From Pisaster brevispinus (lineage: Eukaryota; Echinodermata; Asteroidea; Forcipulatida; Asteriidae), in assembly GCA_023634235.1 (NCBI GenBank), contig JAMKCF010000018.1:12832932-12896931 (forward strand): a stretch of 64,000 bases of DNA, given 5' to 3'. Below are positions 9,814-22,300 of the stretch, in pieces (the first letter of the stretch is position 1; the number at the start of each line of letters is the position of its first letter). A program made the translations under genes and the position numbers. Below the pieces are notes generated by a model that worked only from the letters and a program-made list of their open reading frames with translations, ran no database searches and was not told the DNA's origin.

Positions 9814-10355
9814 TTCAGAATTTACAAGACCTTGCCAATATATAACAACCTACCAAGTTTCAACATGATAGCACTAATACTTCGGGAGATATACGAGTTC
9901 AAAAAGTGCACCTTTAATGCCACGTCACGTGACCCCGATGACGTCATCGATCTAAAACTTCACACATATGACAACTGCCTGACGGTCAACATGTGTGTAA
10001 ATTTTGAAGTGATTACACCAAACTTCACCACACACATCTTCAAAAAGTCCATTTTGATCAGTTTTCAACCTGCCGCTAGAGGGCGCTCTTGTGTGTTGTG
10101 ACGTCATCGGTATTTTTTTTGTAATTGCCCACCCTTGCCAAACAATAACATCGTTGAAAGCAACTTCATAAAAATTTCCACTTTTGAATTACAAGGCACT
10201 TCCTGTTTCGACCGGAAGTAGAGGTCATGTGAGGTCACGCACACTGAATAAAATAGACCTAGTTTATCACCACCCAATCCCGCAAACCGAAACCTACGGT
10301 CTTTTGTGGTTGATTTGATATAGATTTTCAAATATTTAAAAAAAGGAAACTTTAA

Positions 10356-10393
10356 TATGACGTCACGTGACAGGTGATGACGTCATCATGACA
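10356..10393. promoter_or_regulatory. TGACGTCA / CACGTGAC cluster
   Basis: ATGACGTCACGTGAC followed by GATGACGTCATCATGAC. It mirrors the 9791 and 9921-9952 clusters, so the insert is built from repeated palindromic modules. Confidence 0.45.
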
Positions 10394-10864
10394 TCAATGT
10401 TTTAGGATCATTATTGCACCAATACCTTTCATCACTGAAAGTTTCATTGCAATCGCTCATTGGGAACATTGCAAAATAACGCATACAAACGTTTTTACTG
10501 AAACATACAAATAAAAAAATAATAATAACTAGAAACGAGTTTGTAACGAACAAACACTGGGGTTTCGGCTTTTTAAATAATTGTAAATAATAAACTACCA
10601 TACCAATGATAAAGTAATTAATAAGCTATACCGCACAGACCTTGAAATAAATTGTGGTGGGAGAATGCAATGAAATTGTGCGAGAACAAACCGCTACTAA
10701 TATTATCCCAAAACACTTCCGTATTAAGTTCGAGGACTCTCCACAAACAAGAGGGCGCTATACAGGTGCACCGTTAACTGTAGAAGCGCAGCAGCTAACC
10801 AAAATGAACGGTACACAGGTCGAACGATGCCATGCGCGTGGACAATGGGCTGTATGGGTCTGGC

Positions 10865-10884
10865 CCATAGAGCAAGCTCTATGG
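10865..10884. repeat. 9-bp stem inverted repeat
   Basis: CCATAGAGC, two bases, GCTCTATGG. Short perfect hairpin in the insert; no known role. Confidence 0.6.
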
Positions 10885-11249
10885 TCTGGCCGTATGCAGC
10901 GTGTTACGATGCCTAGCGTGGGAAGCAATGGCTGTGTGGAGGGATGGCCGTATGCGATGTACAGCGTGAATTACGTGCAATGTACACACACAAGACGATC
11001 GTGCTTTGTTGACGATACGTGTTTTTAAATCGTTAATATCGTCAACAGATGATTAAAAACCCTCGATCGAACTGCTGCTTGATCTAAGTTAGAGCACAGG
11101 CTTTCATTTGATGTATTGTTTGTGTCTTTTAAGACTGTAGTTCCTGAGATCGAACGATAACAAATTTCATGTGTAAATGCTATGAGACTTTTTCGGAAAG
11201 AAGAATAATAATAGTGAAAAAAAAAAAAAATCTCGACAAAAACAAAGGT

Positions 11250-11272
11250 GGTTTCGGCTGATGGCCGAAACC
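11250..11272. repeat. Hairpin 1 at right end of insert
   Basis: GGTTTCGGC and GCCGAAACC form a 9-bp stem with a 5-nt loop, followed by CCCAATAAAA. Preceded by ACAAAAACAA, as is hairpin 2. Confidence 0.7.
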
Positions 11273-11302
11273 CCCAATAAAAAAAACTTTAACAAAAACA
11301 AG

Positions 11303-11335
11303 AGCTGTTTCGCTGCGCTTTGCTGCGAAACAGCT
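11303..11335. repeat. Hairpin 2 at right end of insert
   Basis: AGCTGTTTCGC and GCGAAACAGCT form a perfect 11-bp stem around an 11-nt loop. It ends exactly where 5S spacer sequence resumes. Confidence 0.75.
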
Positions 11336-11373
11336 AATTAACCATTAAACACGTAACTTTATGTAAGCAGTTT

Positions 11374-11406
11374 GTCTACGGCCATACTACGTTGAAAACA
11401 CCGGTT
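11374..11406 (+). pseudogene. 5S rRNA gene, + strand 5' fragment
   Basis: The first 33 nt of a 5S gene (GTCTACGGCC to CACCGGTT) run directly into spacer (TTGTTGTCCTCC), so about 85 nt of the gene are deleted. It is the last + strand piece before the array inverts. Confidence 0.85.
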
Positions 11407-11420
11407 TGTTGTCCTCCTTA

Positions 11421-11464
11421 TTTGACTAACAGAAATTTGAAAGTGACAATTTCTGTTAGTCAAA
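11421..11464. repeat. Array inversion point, 17-bp inverted repeat
   Basis: Spacer sequence TTTGACTAACAGAAATT (11421-11437) is followed after 10 bases by its exact reverse complement (11448-11464). Left of it 5S units read on the + strand, right of it on the - strand, so the two arrays converge here. Confidence 0.9.
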
Positions 11465-11469
11465 AAAGG

Positions 11470-13740
11470 AAGAAAACAAATTAGATGTCTGCGCTACCCG
11501 TTTACGGAATACCCAGGAGGTCTCCCGTCCAAGTACTGACCAGACCCGACGCTGCTTGACTTCGGTGATCAAACGAGAACCGGTGTTTTCAGCGTAGTAT
11601 GGCCGTAGACAAACTTCTTATATAAAATTATGTGCTTAATGGTTAATTTCAAGTTTCTGTTAGTCAATAAAGGACGAAAACAAAATAGATGTCTACGGCA
11701 CCCGGTATTCCCAGGAGGTCTCCCGTTCAAGTACTGACCAGACCCGACGCTGCTTAACTTCGGTGATCAAACGAGAACCGGTGTTTTCAGCGTAGTATAG
11801 CCTTAGACAGACTGCTTACATAAATTTATGTGCTAATGGTTAATTTCAAATTTCTGTTAGTCATAAAAAGAAAAAACGAAAACAAAATAGATGTCTACGG
11901 CACCCGGTATTCCCAGGAGGTCTCCCGTCCAAGTACTGACCAGGCCCGATGCTGCTTAACTTCGGTGATCGAACGAGAAACCGGTGTTTTTCAGCGTAGT
12001 ATTGCCGTAGACAAACTTCTCATATAAAATTAAGTGGTTAATGGTTTTCTTCAAGTTTCTGTTAGTCAAAAAAGGAGAATAACAAACTGGATGTCTACTG
12101 CACCCGGTATTCCCAGGAGGTCTCCTGTCCAAGTACTGACCTGCCCGACGCTGCTTAACTTCGGTGATCAAACGAGAACCGGTGTATTCAGCGTAGTATG
12201 GCCGTAGACAAACTGCTTACATAAATTTATGTGCTTAATGGTTAATTTCAAGTTTCTGTTAGTCAAAAAAGGACGAAAACAAAATACATGTCTACCGCAC
12301 CCGGTATTCCCAGGAGGTCTCCCCGTCCAAGTACTGACCTGGCCCGACGCTGCTTAACTTCATAGATCAAACGAGAACCGGTGTATTCAGCGTAGTATGG
12401 CCGTAGACAAACTGCTTACATAAATTTATGTGCTTAATGGTTAATTTCAAGTTTCTGTTAGTCAAAAAAGGACGAAAACAAAATAGATGTCTACTGCACC
12501 CGGTATTCCCAGGAGGTCTCCCGTCCAAGTACTGACCTGGCCAGACGCTGCTTAACTTCGGTGATGAAACGAGAACCGGTGTTTTCAGCGTAGTATGGCC
12601 GTAGACAAACTGGTTTCATACATTTATGTGCTTAATGGTTAATTTCAAGTTTCTGTTAGTCAAAAAAGGACGAAAACAAAATAGATGTCTACGGCACCCG
12701 GTATTCCCAGGAGGTCTCCCGTTCAAGTACTGACCTGGACCGACGCTGCTTAACTTCGGTTATCAAACGAGAACCGGTGTTTTCAGCGTAGTATGGCCTT
12801 AGACAAACTGCTTACATACATTTATGTGCTTAATGGTTAATTTCAAGTTTCTGATAGTCAAAAAAGGACAAAAACAAAATAGATGCCTACGGCACCCGGT
12901 ATTCCAAGGAGGTCTCCCGCCCAAGTACTGACCTTGCCCGACGCTGCTTAACTTCGGTGATAAAACGAGAACCGGTGTATTCAGAGTAGTATGGCCGTAG
13001 CCAAATTGCTTACATAAATTTACGTTCTTAATGGTTAATTCCAAGTTTCTGTTAGTCAAAAAAGGACGAAAACAAAATAGATGTCTACTGCACCCGGTAT
13101 TCCCAGGAGGTCTCCCGTCCAAGTACTGACCTGGCCAGACGCTGCTTAACTTTGGTGATCAAACGAGAACCGGTGTTTTCAGCGTAGTATGGCCGTAGAC
13201 AAACTGCTTTCATACATTTATGTGCTTAATGGTTAATTTCAAGTTTCTGTTAGTCAAAAAAGGAAAAAACTAAAAACAAAATACATGTCTACGGCACCCG
13301 GTATTCCCAGGAGGTCTCCAGTCCAAGTACTGACCTTGCCCGACGTTGCTTAACTTCGGTGATCAAACCAGAACTGGTGTATTCAGCGTAGTATGGCCGT
13401 AGACAAACTGCATACATAATTTATGTGCTTAATGGTTAATTTCAAGTTTCTGTTAGTCAAAAGAGGACGAAAACAAAATAGATGCCTAAGGCACCCGGTA
13501 TTCCCAGGAGGTCTCCCGTCCAAGTACTGACCTGGCCCGACGATGCTTAACTTCGGTGATCAAACCAGAACCGGTGTTTTCAGCGTAGTATGGCCGTAGA
13601 CAAACTGCTTACATAAATTTATGTGCTTAATGGTTAATTTCAAGTTTCTGTTAGTCAAAAAAGGACGAAAACAAAATAGATGTCTACGGCACCCGGTATT
13701 CCCAGGAGGTCTCCCGTCCAAGTACTGACCTGGCCCGACG
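11470..13740 (-). repeat. 5S array, irregular first block
   Basis: About 11-12 units next to the inversion point with many private changes, for example CGTCTGCGCTACCCGTTTACGG in the first unit and missing bases at CTGCCCGACG near 12141. No clear higher-order period. Confidence 0.7.
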
Positions 13741-13754
13741 CTGCTTAACTTCGG

Positions 13755-16520
13755 TGACAAACGAGAACCGGTGTTTTCAGCGTAGTATGGCCTTAGACAA
13801 ACTGCTTACAAAAATGTATGTGCTTAATGGTTTATTTCAAGTTTCTGTTAGTCAAAAAAGGACGAAAACAAAATAGATGTCTACCGCACCCGGTATTCCC
13901 AGGAGGTCTCCCGTCCAAGTACTGACCTGGCCCGACGCTGCTTAACTTCGGTGATCAAACGAGAACCGGTGTTTTCAGCGTAGTATGGCCGTAGACAAAC
14001 TGCTTACATAAATTTATATGCTTAATGGTTAATTTCAAGTTTCTGTTAGTCAAAAAAGGACGAAAACAAAATAGATGTCTTCGTCACACACTATTCCCAG
14101 GAGGTCTCCCGTCCAAGTACTTACCTGGCCCGACGCTGCTTAACTTCGGTGATCAAACGAGAACGGTGTATTCAGCGTAGTATGGCCGTAGACAAACTGG
14201 TTTCATACATTTATGTGCTTAAGGTTAATTTCAAGTTTCTGTTAGTCAAAAAAGGAAAAAACAAAAAACAAAATACATGTCTACGGCACCCGGTATTCCC
14301 AGGAGGTCTCCCGTCCAAGTACTCACCTAGCCCGACGCTGCTTAACTTTGGTGATCAAACGAGAACCGGCGTATTCAGCGTAGTATGGCCGTAGACAAAC
14401 TGCATACATAATGTATGTGCTTAATGGTTAACTTCAAGTTTCTGTTAGTCAAAAAAGGACAAAAACAAAATAGATGCCTAAGGCACCCGGTATTCCCAGG
14501 AGGTCTCCCGTCCAAGTACTGACCTGGCCCGACGCTGCTTAACTTCGGTGATCAAACGAGAACTTGTGTTTTCAGCGTAGTATGGCCTTAGACAAACTGC
14601 TTACATAAATTTATGTGCTTAATGGTTTTCTTCAAGTTTCGGTTAGTCAAAAAAGGACGAAAACAAAATAGATGCCTACGGCACCCGGTATTCCCAGGAG
14701 GTCTCCCGCCCAAGTACTGACCTAGCCCGACGCTGCTTAACTTCGGTGATCAAACGAGAACTGGTGTATTCAGCGTAGTATGGCCGTAGACAAACTGCAT
14801 ATATAATTTATGTGCTTAATGGTTAATTTCAAGTTTCTGTTAGTCAAAAGAGGACGAAAACGAAATAGATGCCTAAGGCACCCGGTATTCCCAGGTGGTC
14901 TCCCGTCCAAGTACTGACCTGGCCCGACGCTGCTTAACTTGCGTGATCAAACGAGAACGGTGTTTTCAGCGTAGTATGGCGGTAGACAAACTGCTTACAT
15001 ACATTTATGTGCTTAATGGTTAATTTCAAGTTTCTGTTAGTCAAAAAAAGACAAAAACAAAATAGATGTCTACGGCACCCGGTATTCCCAGGAGGTCTCC
15101 CGTCCAAGTACTGACCTGGCCCGACGCTGCTTAACTTCGGTGACAAACGAGAACCGGTTCAGCGTAGTATGGCCTTAGACAAACTGCTTACAAAAATGTA
15201 TGTGCTTAATGGTTTATTTCAAGTTTCTGTTAGTCAAAAAAGGACGAAAACAAAATAGATGTCTACCGCACCCGGTATTCCCAGGAGGTCTCCCGTCCAA
15301 GTACTGACCTGGCCCGACGCTGCTTAACTTCGGTGATCAAACGAGAACCGGTGTTTTCAGCGTAGTATGGCCGTAGACAAACTGCTTACATAAATTTATA
15401 TGCTTAATGGTTAATTTCAAGTTTCTGTTAGTCAAAAAAGGACGAAAACAAAATAGATGTCTTCGTCACACACTATTCCCAGGAGGTCTCCCGTCCAAGT
15501 ACTTACCTGGCCCGACGCTGCTTAACTTCGGTGATCAAACGAGAACGGTGTATTCAGCGTAGTATGGCCGTAGACAAACTGGTTTCATACATTTATGTGC
15601 TTAAGGTTAATTTCAAGTTTCTGTTAGTCAAAAAAGGAAAAAACAAAAAACAAAATACATGTCTACGGCACCCGGTATTCCCAGGAGGTCTCCCGTCCAA
15701 GTACTCACCTAGCCCGACGCTGCTTAACTTTGGTGATCAAACGAGAACCGGCGTATTCAGCGTAGTATGGCCGTAGACAAACTGCATACATAATGTATGT
15801 GCTTAATGGTTAACTTCAAGTTTCTGTTAGTCAAAAAAGGACAAAAACAAAATAGATGCCTAAGGCACCCGGTATTCCCAGGAGGTCTCCCGTCCAAGTA
15901 CTGACCTGGCCCGACGCTGCTTAACTTCGGTGATCAAACGAGAACTTGTGTTTTCAGCGTAGTATGGCCTTAGACAAACTGCTTACATAAATTTATGTGC
16001 TTAATGGTTTTCTTCAAGTTTCGGTTAGTCAAAAAAGGACGAAAACAAAATAGATGCCTACGGCACCCGGTATTCCCAGGAGGTCTCCCGCCCAAGTACT
16101 GACCTAGCCCGACGCTGCTTAACTTCGGTGATCAAACGAGAACTGGTGTATTCAGCGTAGTATGGCCGTAGACAAACTGCATATATAATTTATGTGCTTA
16201 ATGGTTAATTTCAAGTTTCTGTTAGTCAAAAGAGGACGAAAACAAAATAGATGCCTAAGGCACCCGGTATTCCCAGGTGGTCTCCCGTCCAAGTACTGAC
16301 CTGGCCCGACGCTGCTTAACTTGCGTGATCAAACGAGAACGGTGTTTTCAGCGTAGTATGGCGGTAGACAAACTGCTTACATACATTTATGTGCTTAATG
16401 GTTAATTTCAAGTTTCTGTTAGTCAAAAAAAGACAAAAACAAAATAGATGTCTACGGCACCCGGTATTCCCAGGAGGTGTCCCGTCCAAGTACTGACCTG
16501 GCCCGACGCTGCTTAACTTC
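13755..16520 (-). repeat. 5S higher-order repeat, ~1.38 kb x2
   Basis: Seven-unit block repeated in tandem: TGACAAACGAG variant at 13755 and 15141, CGTCACACACTATTC variant at about 14091 and 15473, and the GAACGGTGTATTCAG variant at 14161 and 15543, all about 1382-1386 bp apart. The order of variants is the same in both copies. Confidence 0.85.
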
Positions 16521-19300
16521 GGTGATCAAACGAGAACCGTTGTTTTCAGCATAGTATGGCCGTAGACAAACGTCTTATATAAAATTATGTGCTTTATGGT
16601 TAATTTCAAGTTTCTGTTAGTCAAAAAAGGACGAAAACAAAATAGATGTCTACTGCACCCAGTATTCCCATGTGGTCTCCCGTCCAAGTACTGACCTCGC
16701 CCGACGCTGCTTAACTTCGGTGATCAAACGAGAACCGGTGTTTTTCAGCGTAGTATGGCCGTAGAAAAACTTCTTTCATACATTTATGTGCTTAATGGTT
16801 AGTTTCAAGTTTCTGTTAGTCAAAAAAGGAAAAAACAAAAAACAAAAGACATGTCTACGGCACCCGGTATTCCCAGGAGGATTCCCGTCCAAGTACTGAC
16901 CTAGCCCGACGCTGCTTAACTTCGGTGATCAAACGAGAACCGGTGTATTTAGCGTAGTATGGCCGTAGACAAACTGGTTTCATACATTAATGTGCTTAAG
17001 GTTAATTTCAAGTTTCTGTTAGTCAAAAAAGGAAAAAACAAAAAACAAAATACGTGTCTACGGCACCCGGTATTCCCAGGAGGTCTCCCGTCCAAGTACT
17101 GACCTAGCCCGACGCTGCTTAACTTCGGTGATCAAACTAGAACCGGCGTATTCAGCGTAGTATGGCCGTAGACAAACTGCATACATAATGTATGTGCTTA
17201 ATGGTTAACTTCAAGTTTCTGTTAGTCAAAAAAGGACGAAAACAAAATAGATGCCTACGGCACCCGGTATTCCCAGGAGGTCTCCCGTCCAAGTACTGAC
17301 CTGGCCCGACGCTGCTTAACTTCGGTGATCAAACGAGAACTGGTGTATTCAGCGTAGTATGGCCGTAGACAAACTGCATATATAATTTATGTGCTTAATG
17401 GTTAATTTCAAGTTTCTGTTAGTCAAAAGAGGACGAAAACAAAAAAAATGCCTAAGGCGCCCGGTATTCCCAGGTGGTCTCCCGTCCAAGTACTGACCTG
17501 GCCCGACGCTGCTTAACTTCGGTGATCAAACGAGAACGGTGTTTTCAGCGTAGGATGGCCGTAGACAAACTGCTTACATACATTTATGTGCTTAATGGTT
17601 AATTTCAGGTTTCTGTTAGTCAAAAAAGGAAAAAAAACAACCAAAAGAAATGTCTACGGCTACCGGTATTCCCAGGAGGTCTCCCGTCCAAGTACTGACC
17701 TAGCCCGACGCTGCTTAACTTCGGTGATCAAACGAGAACCGGTGTATTTAGCGTAGTATGGCCGTAGACAAACTGCATACATAATGTATGTGCTTAATGG
17801 TTAATTTCAAGTTTCTGTTAGTCAAAAAAGGACAAAAACAAAATGGATGTCTACTGCACCCGGTATTCCCAGGAGGTCTCCTGTCCAAGTACTGACCTGG
17901 CCCGACGCTGCTTAACTTCGGTGATCAAACGAGAACCGGTGTTTTCAGCATAGTATGGCCGTAGACAAACTGCTTACATAAATTTATGTGCTCAATGGTT
18001 AATTTCAAGTTTCTGTTAGTCAAAAAAGGAAAAAACAAAAAAGATGTCTACGGCACCCGGTATTCTCAGAAGGTCTCCCGTCCAAGTACTGACGTGGCCC
18101 GACGCTGCTTAACTTCGGTGATCAAACGAGAACCGGTGTATTCAGCGTAGTATGGCCGTAGACAATCTTCTTATATAAAATTACGTGGTTAATGGTTTTC
18201 TTCAAATTTCTGTTTGTCAAAAAAGGAGTATAACAAACTGGATGTCTACGGCACCCGGTATTCCCAGGAGGTCTCCCGTCCAAGTACTGACCTGGCCCGA
18301 CGCTGCTTAACTTCGGTGATCAAACGAGAACCGGTGTTTTCAGCGTAGTATGGCCGTAGACAAACTGCTTACATAAATTAATGTGCTTAATGGTTAATTT
18401 CAAGTTTCTGTTAGTCAAAAAAGGAGAATAACAAAGTGGATGTCTACGGCACCCGGTATTCCCAGGAGGTCTCCCGTCCAAGTACTGACCTGGCCCGACG
18501 CTGCTTAACTTCGGTGATCAAACGAGAAACGGTGTATTCAGTGTAGTATGGCCGTAGACAAACTGCTTACATAAACTTACGTGGTTAATGGTTTTCTTCA
18601 AATTTCTATTAGTCAAAAAAAGAGATTAACAAACTGGATGTCTACGGCACCCGGTATTCCCAGGAGGTCTCCCGTCCAAGTACTGACCTGGCCCGACGCT
18701 GCTTAACTTCGGTGATCAAACGAGAACCGGTGTTTTCAGCGTAGTATGGCCGTAGATAAACTTTTCATATAAAATTAAGTGGTTAATGGTTTTCTTCAAG
18801 TTTCTGTTTGTCAAAAAAGGAGAATAACAAACTGGAAGTCTAGGGCACCCGGTATTCCCAGGAGGTCTCCCGTCCAAGTACTGACCAGGCCCGATGCTGC
18901 TTAACTTCGGTGATCAAACGAGAACCGGTGTTTTCAGCGTAGTATGGCCGTAGACAAACTTCTCATATAAAATTACGTGGTTAATGGTTTTCTTCAAGTT
19001 CTGTTAGTCAAAAAAGGAGAATAACAAACTGGATGTCTACGGCACCCGGTATTCCCAGGAGGAATCCCGTCCAAGTACTGACCTGGCCCGACGCTGCTTA
19101 ACTTCGGTGATCAAACGAGAACCGGTGTTTTCAGCGTAGTATGGCCGTAGACAAACTGCTTACATAAATTTATATGCTTAATGGTTAATTTCAAGTTTCT
19201 GTTAGTCAGAAAAGGACGAAAACAAAATAGATGTCTTCGTCACACAGTATTCCCAGGAGGTCTCCCGTCCAAGTACTTACCTGGCCCGACGCTGCTTAAC
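16520..19300 (-). repeat. 5S array, mixed block
   Basis: About 14 units, including several with the spacer TATAAAATTACGTGGTTAATGG class and AGGAATCCC or AGGATTCCC changes in the gene. Shares individual units with the neighbouring higher-order repeats but no full period. Confidence 0.65.
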
Positions 19301-19308
19301 TTCGGTGA

Positions 19309-22300
19309 TCAAACGAGAACCGGTGTTTTCAGCGTAGTATGGCCGTAGACAAACTGCTTACATAAATTTATGTGCTCAATGGTTAATTTCAAGTTTCTGT
19401 TAGTCAAAAAAGGACGAAAACAAAATAGATGTCTACGGCACCCGGTATTCCCAGGAGGTCTCCCGTCCAAGTACTGACCTGGCCCGACGCTGCTTAACTT
19501 CGGTGACAAACGAGAACCGGTGTTTTCAGCGTAGTATGGCCTTAGACAAACTGCTTACAAAAATGTATGTGCTTAATGGTTTATTTCAAGTTTCTGTTAG
19601 TCAAAAAAGGACGAAAACAAAATAGATGTCTACCGCACCCGGTATTCCCAGGAGGTCTCCCGTCCAAGTACTGACCTTGCCCGACGCTGCTTAACTTCGG
19701 TGATCAAACGAGAACCGGTGTTTTCAGCGTAGTATGGCCGTAGACAAACTGCTTACATAAATTTATATGCTTAATGGTTAATTTCAAGTTTCTGTTAGTC
19801 AAAAAAGGACGAAAACAAAATAGATGTCTTCGTCACACACTATTCCCAGGAGGTCTCCCGTCCAAGTACTTACCTGGCCCGACGCTGCTTAACTTCGGTG
19901 ATCAAACGAGAACGGTGTATTCAGCGTAGTATGGCCGTAGACAAACTGGTTTCATACATTTATGTGCTTAAGGTTAATTTCAAGTTTCTGTTAGTCAAAA
20001 AAGGAAAAAACAAAAAATAAAATACATGTCTACGGCACCCGGTATTCCCAGGAGGTCTCCCGTCCAAGTACTCACCTAGCCCGACGCTGCTTAACTTTGG
20101 TGATCAAACGAGAACCGGCGTATTCAGCGTAGTATGGCCGTAGACAAACTGCATACATAATGTATGTGCTTAATGGTTAACTTCAAGTTTCTGTTAGTCA
20201 AAAAAGGACAAAAACAAAATAGATGCCTAAGGCACCCGGTATTCCCAGGAGGTCTCCCGTCCAAGTACTGACCTGGCCCGACGCTGCTTAACTTCGGTGA
20301 TCAAACGAGAACTTGTGTTTTCAGCGTAGTATGGCCTTAGACAAACTGCTTACATAAATTTATGTGCTTAATGGTTTTCTTCAAGTTTCGGTTAGTCAAA
20401 AAAGGACGAAAACAAAATAGATGCCTACGGCACCCGGTATTCCCAGGAGGTCTCCCGCCCAAGTACTGACCTAGCCCGACGCTGCTTAACTTCGGTGATC
20501 AAACGAGAACTGGTGTATTCAGCGTAGTATGGCCGTAGACAAACTGCATATATAATTTATGTGCTTAATGGTTAATTTCAAGTTTCTGTTAGTCAAAAGA
20601 GGACGAAAACAAAATAGATGCCTAAGGCACCCGGTATTCCCAGGTGGTCTCCCGTCCAAGTACTGACCTGGCCCGACGCTGCTTAACTTGCGTGATCAAA
20701 CGAGAACGGTGTTTTCAGCGTAGTATGGCGGTAGACAAACTGCTTACATACATTTATGTGCTTAATGGTTAATTTCAAGTTTCTGTTAGTCAAAAAAAGA
20801 CAAAAACAAAATAGATGTCTACGGCACCCGGTATTCCCAGGAGGTGTCCCGTCCAAGTACTGACCTGGCCCGACGCTGCTTAACTTCGGTGATCAAACGA
20901 GAAGCGTTGTTTTCAGCATAGTATGGCCGTAGACAAACGTCTTATATAAAATTATGTGCTTTATGGTTAATTTCAAGTTTCTGTTAGTCAAAAAAGGACG
21001 AAAACAAAATAGATGTCTACTGCACCCAGTATTCCCATGTGGTCTCCCGTCCAAGTACTGACCTGGCCCGACGCTGCTTAACTTCGGTGATCAAACGAGA
21101 ACCGGTGTTTTTCAGCGTAGTATGGCCGTAGAAAAACTTCTTTCATACATTTATGTGCTTAATGGTTAGTTTCAAGTTTCTGTTAGTCAAAAAAGGAAAA
21201 AACAAAAAACAAAAGACATGTCTACGGCACCCGGTATTCCCAGGAGGATTCCCGTCCAAGTACTGACCTAGCCCGACGCTGCTTAACTTCGGTGATCAAA
21301 CGAGAACCGGTGTATTTAGCGTAGTATGGCCGTAGACAAACTGCATACATAATGTATGTGCTTAATGGTTAATTTCAAGTTTCTGTTAGTCAAAAAAGGA
21401 CAAAAACAAAATGGATGTCTACTGCACCCGGTATTCCCAGGAGGTCTCCTGTCCAAGTACTGACCTGGCCCGACGCTGCTTAACTTCGGTGATCAAACGA
21501 GAACCGGTGTTTTCAGCATAGTATGGCCGTAGACAAACTACTTTCATACACTTATGTGTTTAATGGTTAATTTCAAGTTTCTGTTAGTCAAAAAAGGAAA
21601 AAACAAAATAGATGTCTACGGCACCCGGTAATCTCAGAAGGTCTCCCGTCCAAGTACTGACGTGGCCCGACGCTGCTTAACTTCGGTGATCAAACGAGAA
21701 CCGGTGTATTCAGCGTAGTATGGCCGTAGACAATCTTCTTATATAAAATTACGTGGTTAATGGTTTTCTTCAAATTTCTGTTTGTCAAAAAAGGAGAATA
21801 ACAAACTGGATGTCTACGGCACCCGGTATTCCCAGGAGGTCTCCCGTCCAAGTACTGACCTGGCCCGACGCTGCTTAACTTCGGTGATCAAACGAGAACC
21901 GGTGTTTTCAGCGTAGTATGGCCGTAGACAAACTGCTTACATAAATTTATGTGCTTAATGGTTAATTTCAAGTTTCTGTTAGTCAAAAAAGGACGAAAAC
22001 AAAATAGATGCCTACGGCACCCGGTATTCCCAGGAGGTCTCCCGTCCAAGTACTGACCTGGCCCGACGCTGCTTAACTTCGGTGACAAACGAGAACCGGT
22101 GTTTTCAGCGTAGTATGGCCTTAGACAAACTGCTTACAAAAATGTATGTGCTTAATGGTTTATTTCAAGTTTCTGTTAGTCAAAAAAGGACGAAAACAAA
22201 ATAGATGTCTACCGCACCCGGTATTCCCAGGAGGTCTCCCGTCCAAGTACTGACCTGGCCCGACGCTGCTTAACTTCGGTGATCAAACGAGAACCGGTGT

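Larger units (their letters stand above)
9585..11335. other. Non-coding insert inside a 5S spacer
   Basis: About 1.75 kb of different DNA that interrupts a 5S spacer: the spacer reads to TTTGAAA on the left and resumes with AATTAACC on the right, as if one TTGAAATTAACC spacer had been split. I see no convincing gene; the open frames (the longest are 9832-10101 and 10654-11028) match no family I recognise. The segment holds many TGACGTCA palindromes, two AGGGCGCT motifs, a 14-bp palindrome (9601-9614) and two 3' hairpins. AGCTGTTTCGC near the left end (9619-9629) recurs at the right end in both orientations, which suggests a transposon or retroposon of unknown class. Confidence 0.55.

Noticed and set aside
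9832..11028. Open frames of 89 and 124 aa in the insert
   Set aside because: No recognisable motif, overlap palindromic repeats, and no start or splice context.
11250..11335. Histone-mRNA type 3' stem-loops
   Set aside because: The stems lack the GGCTCTTTTCAGAGCC-type sequence and no histone gene is near.
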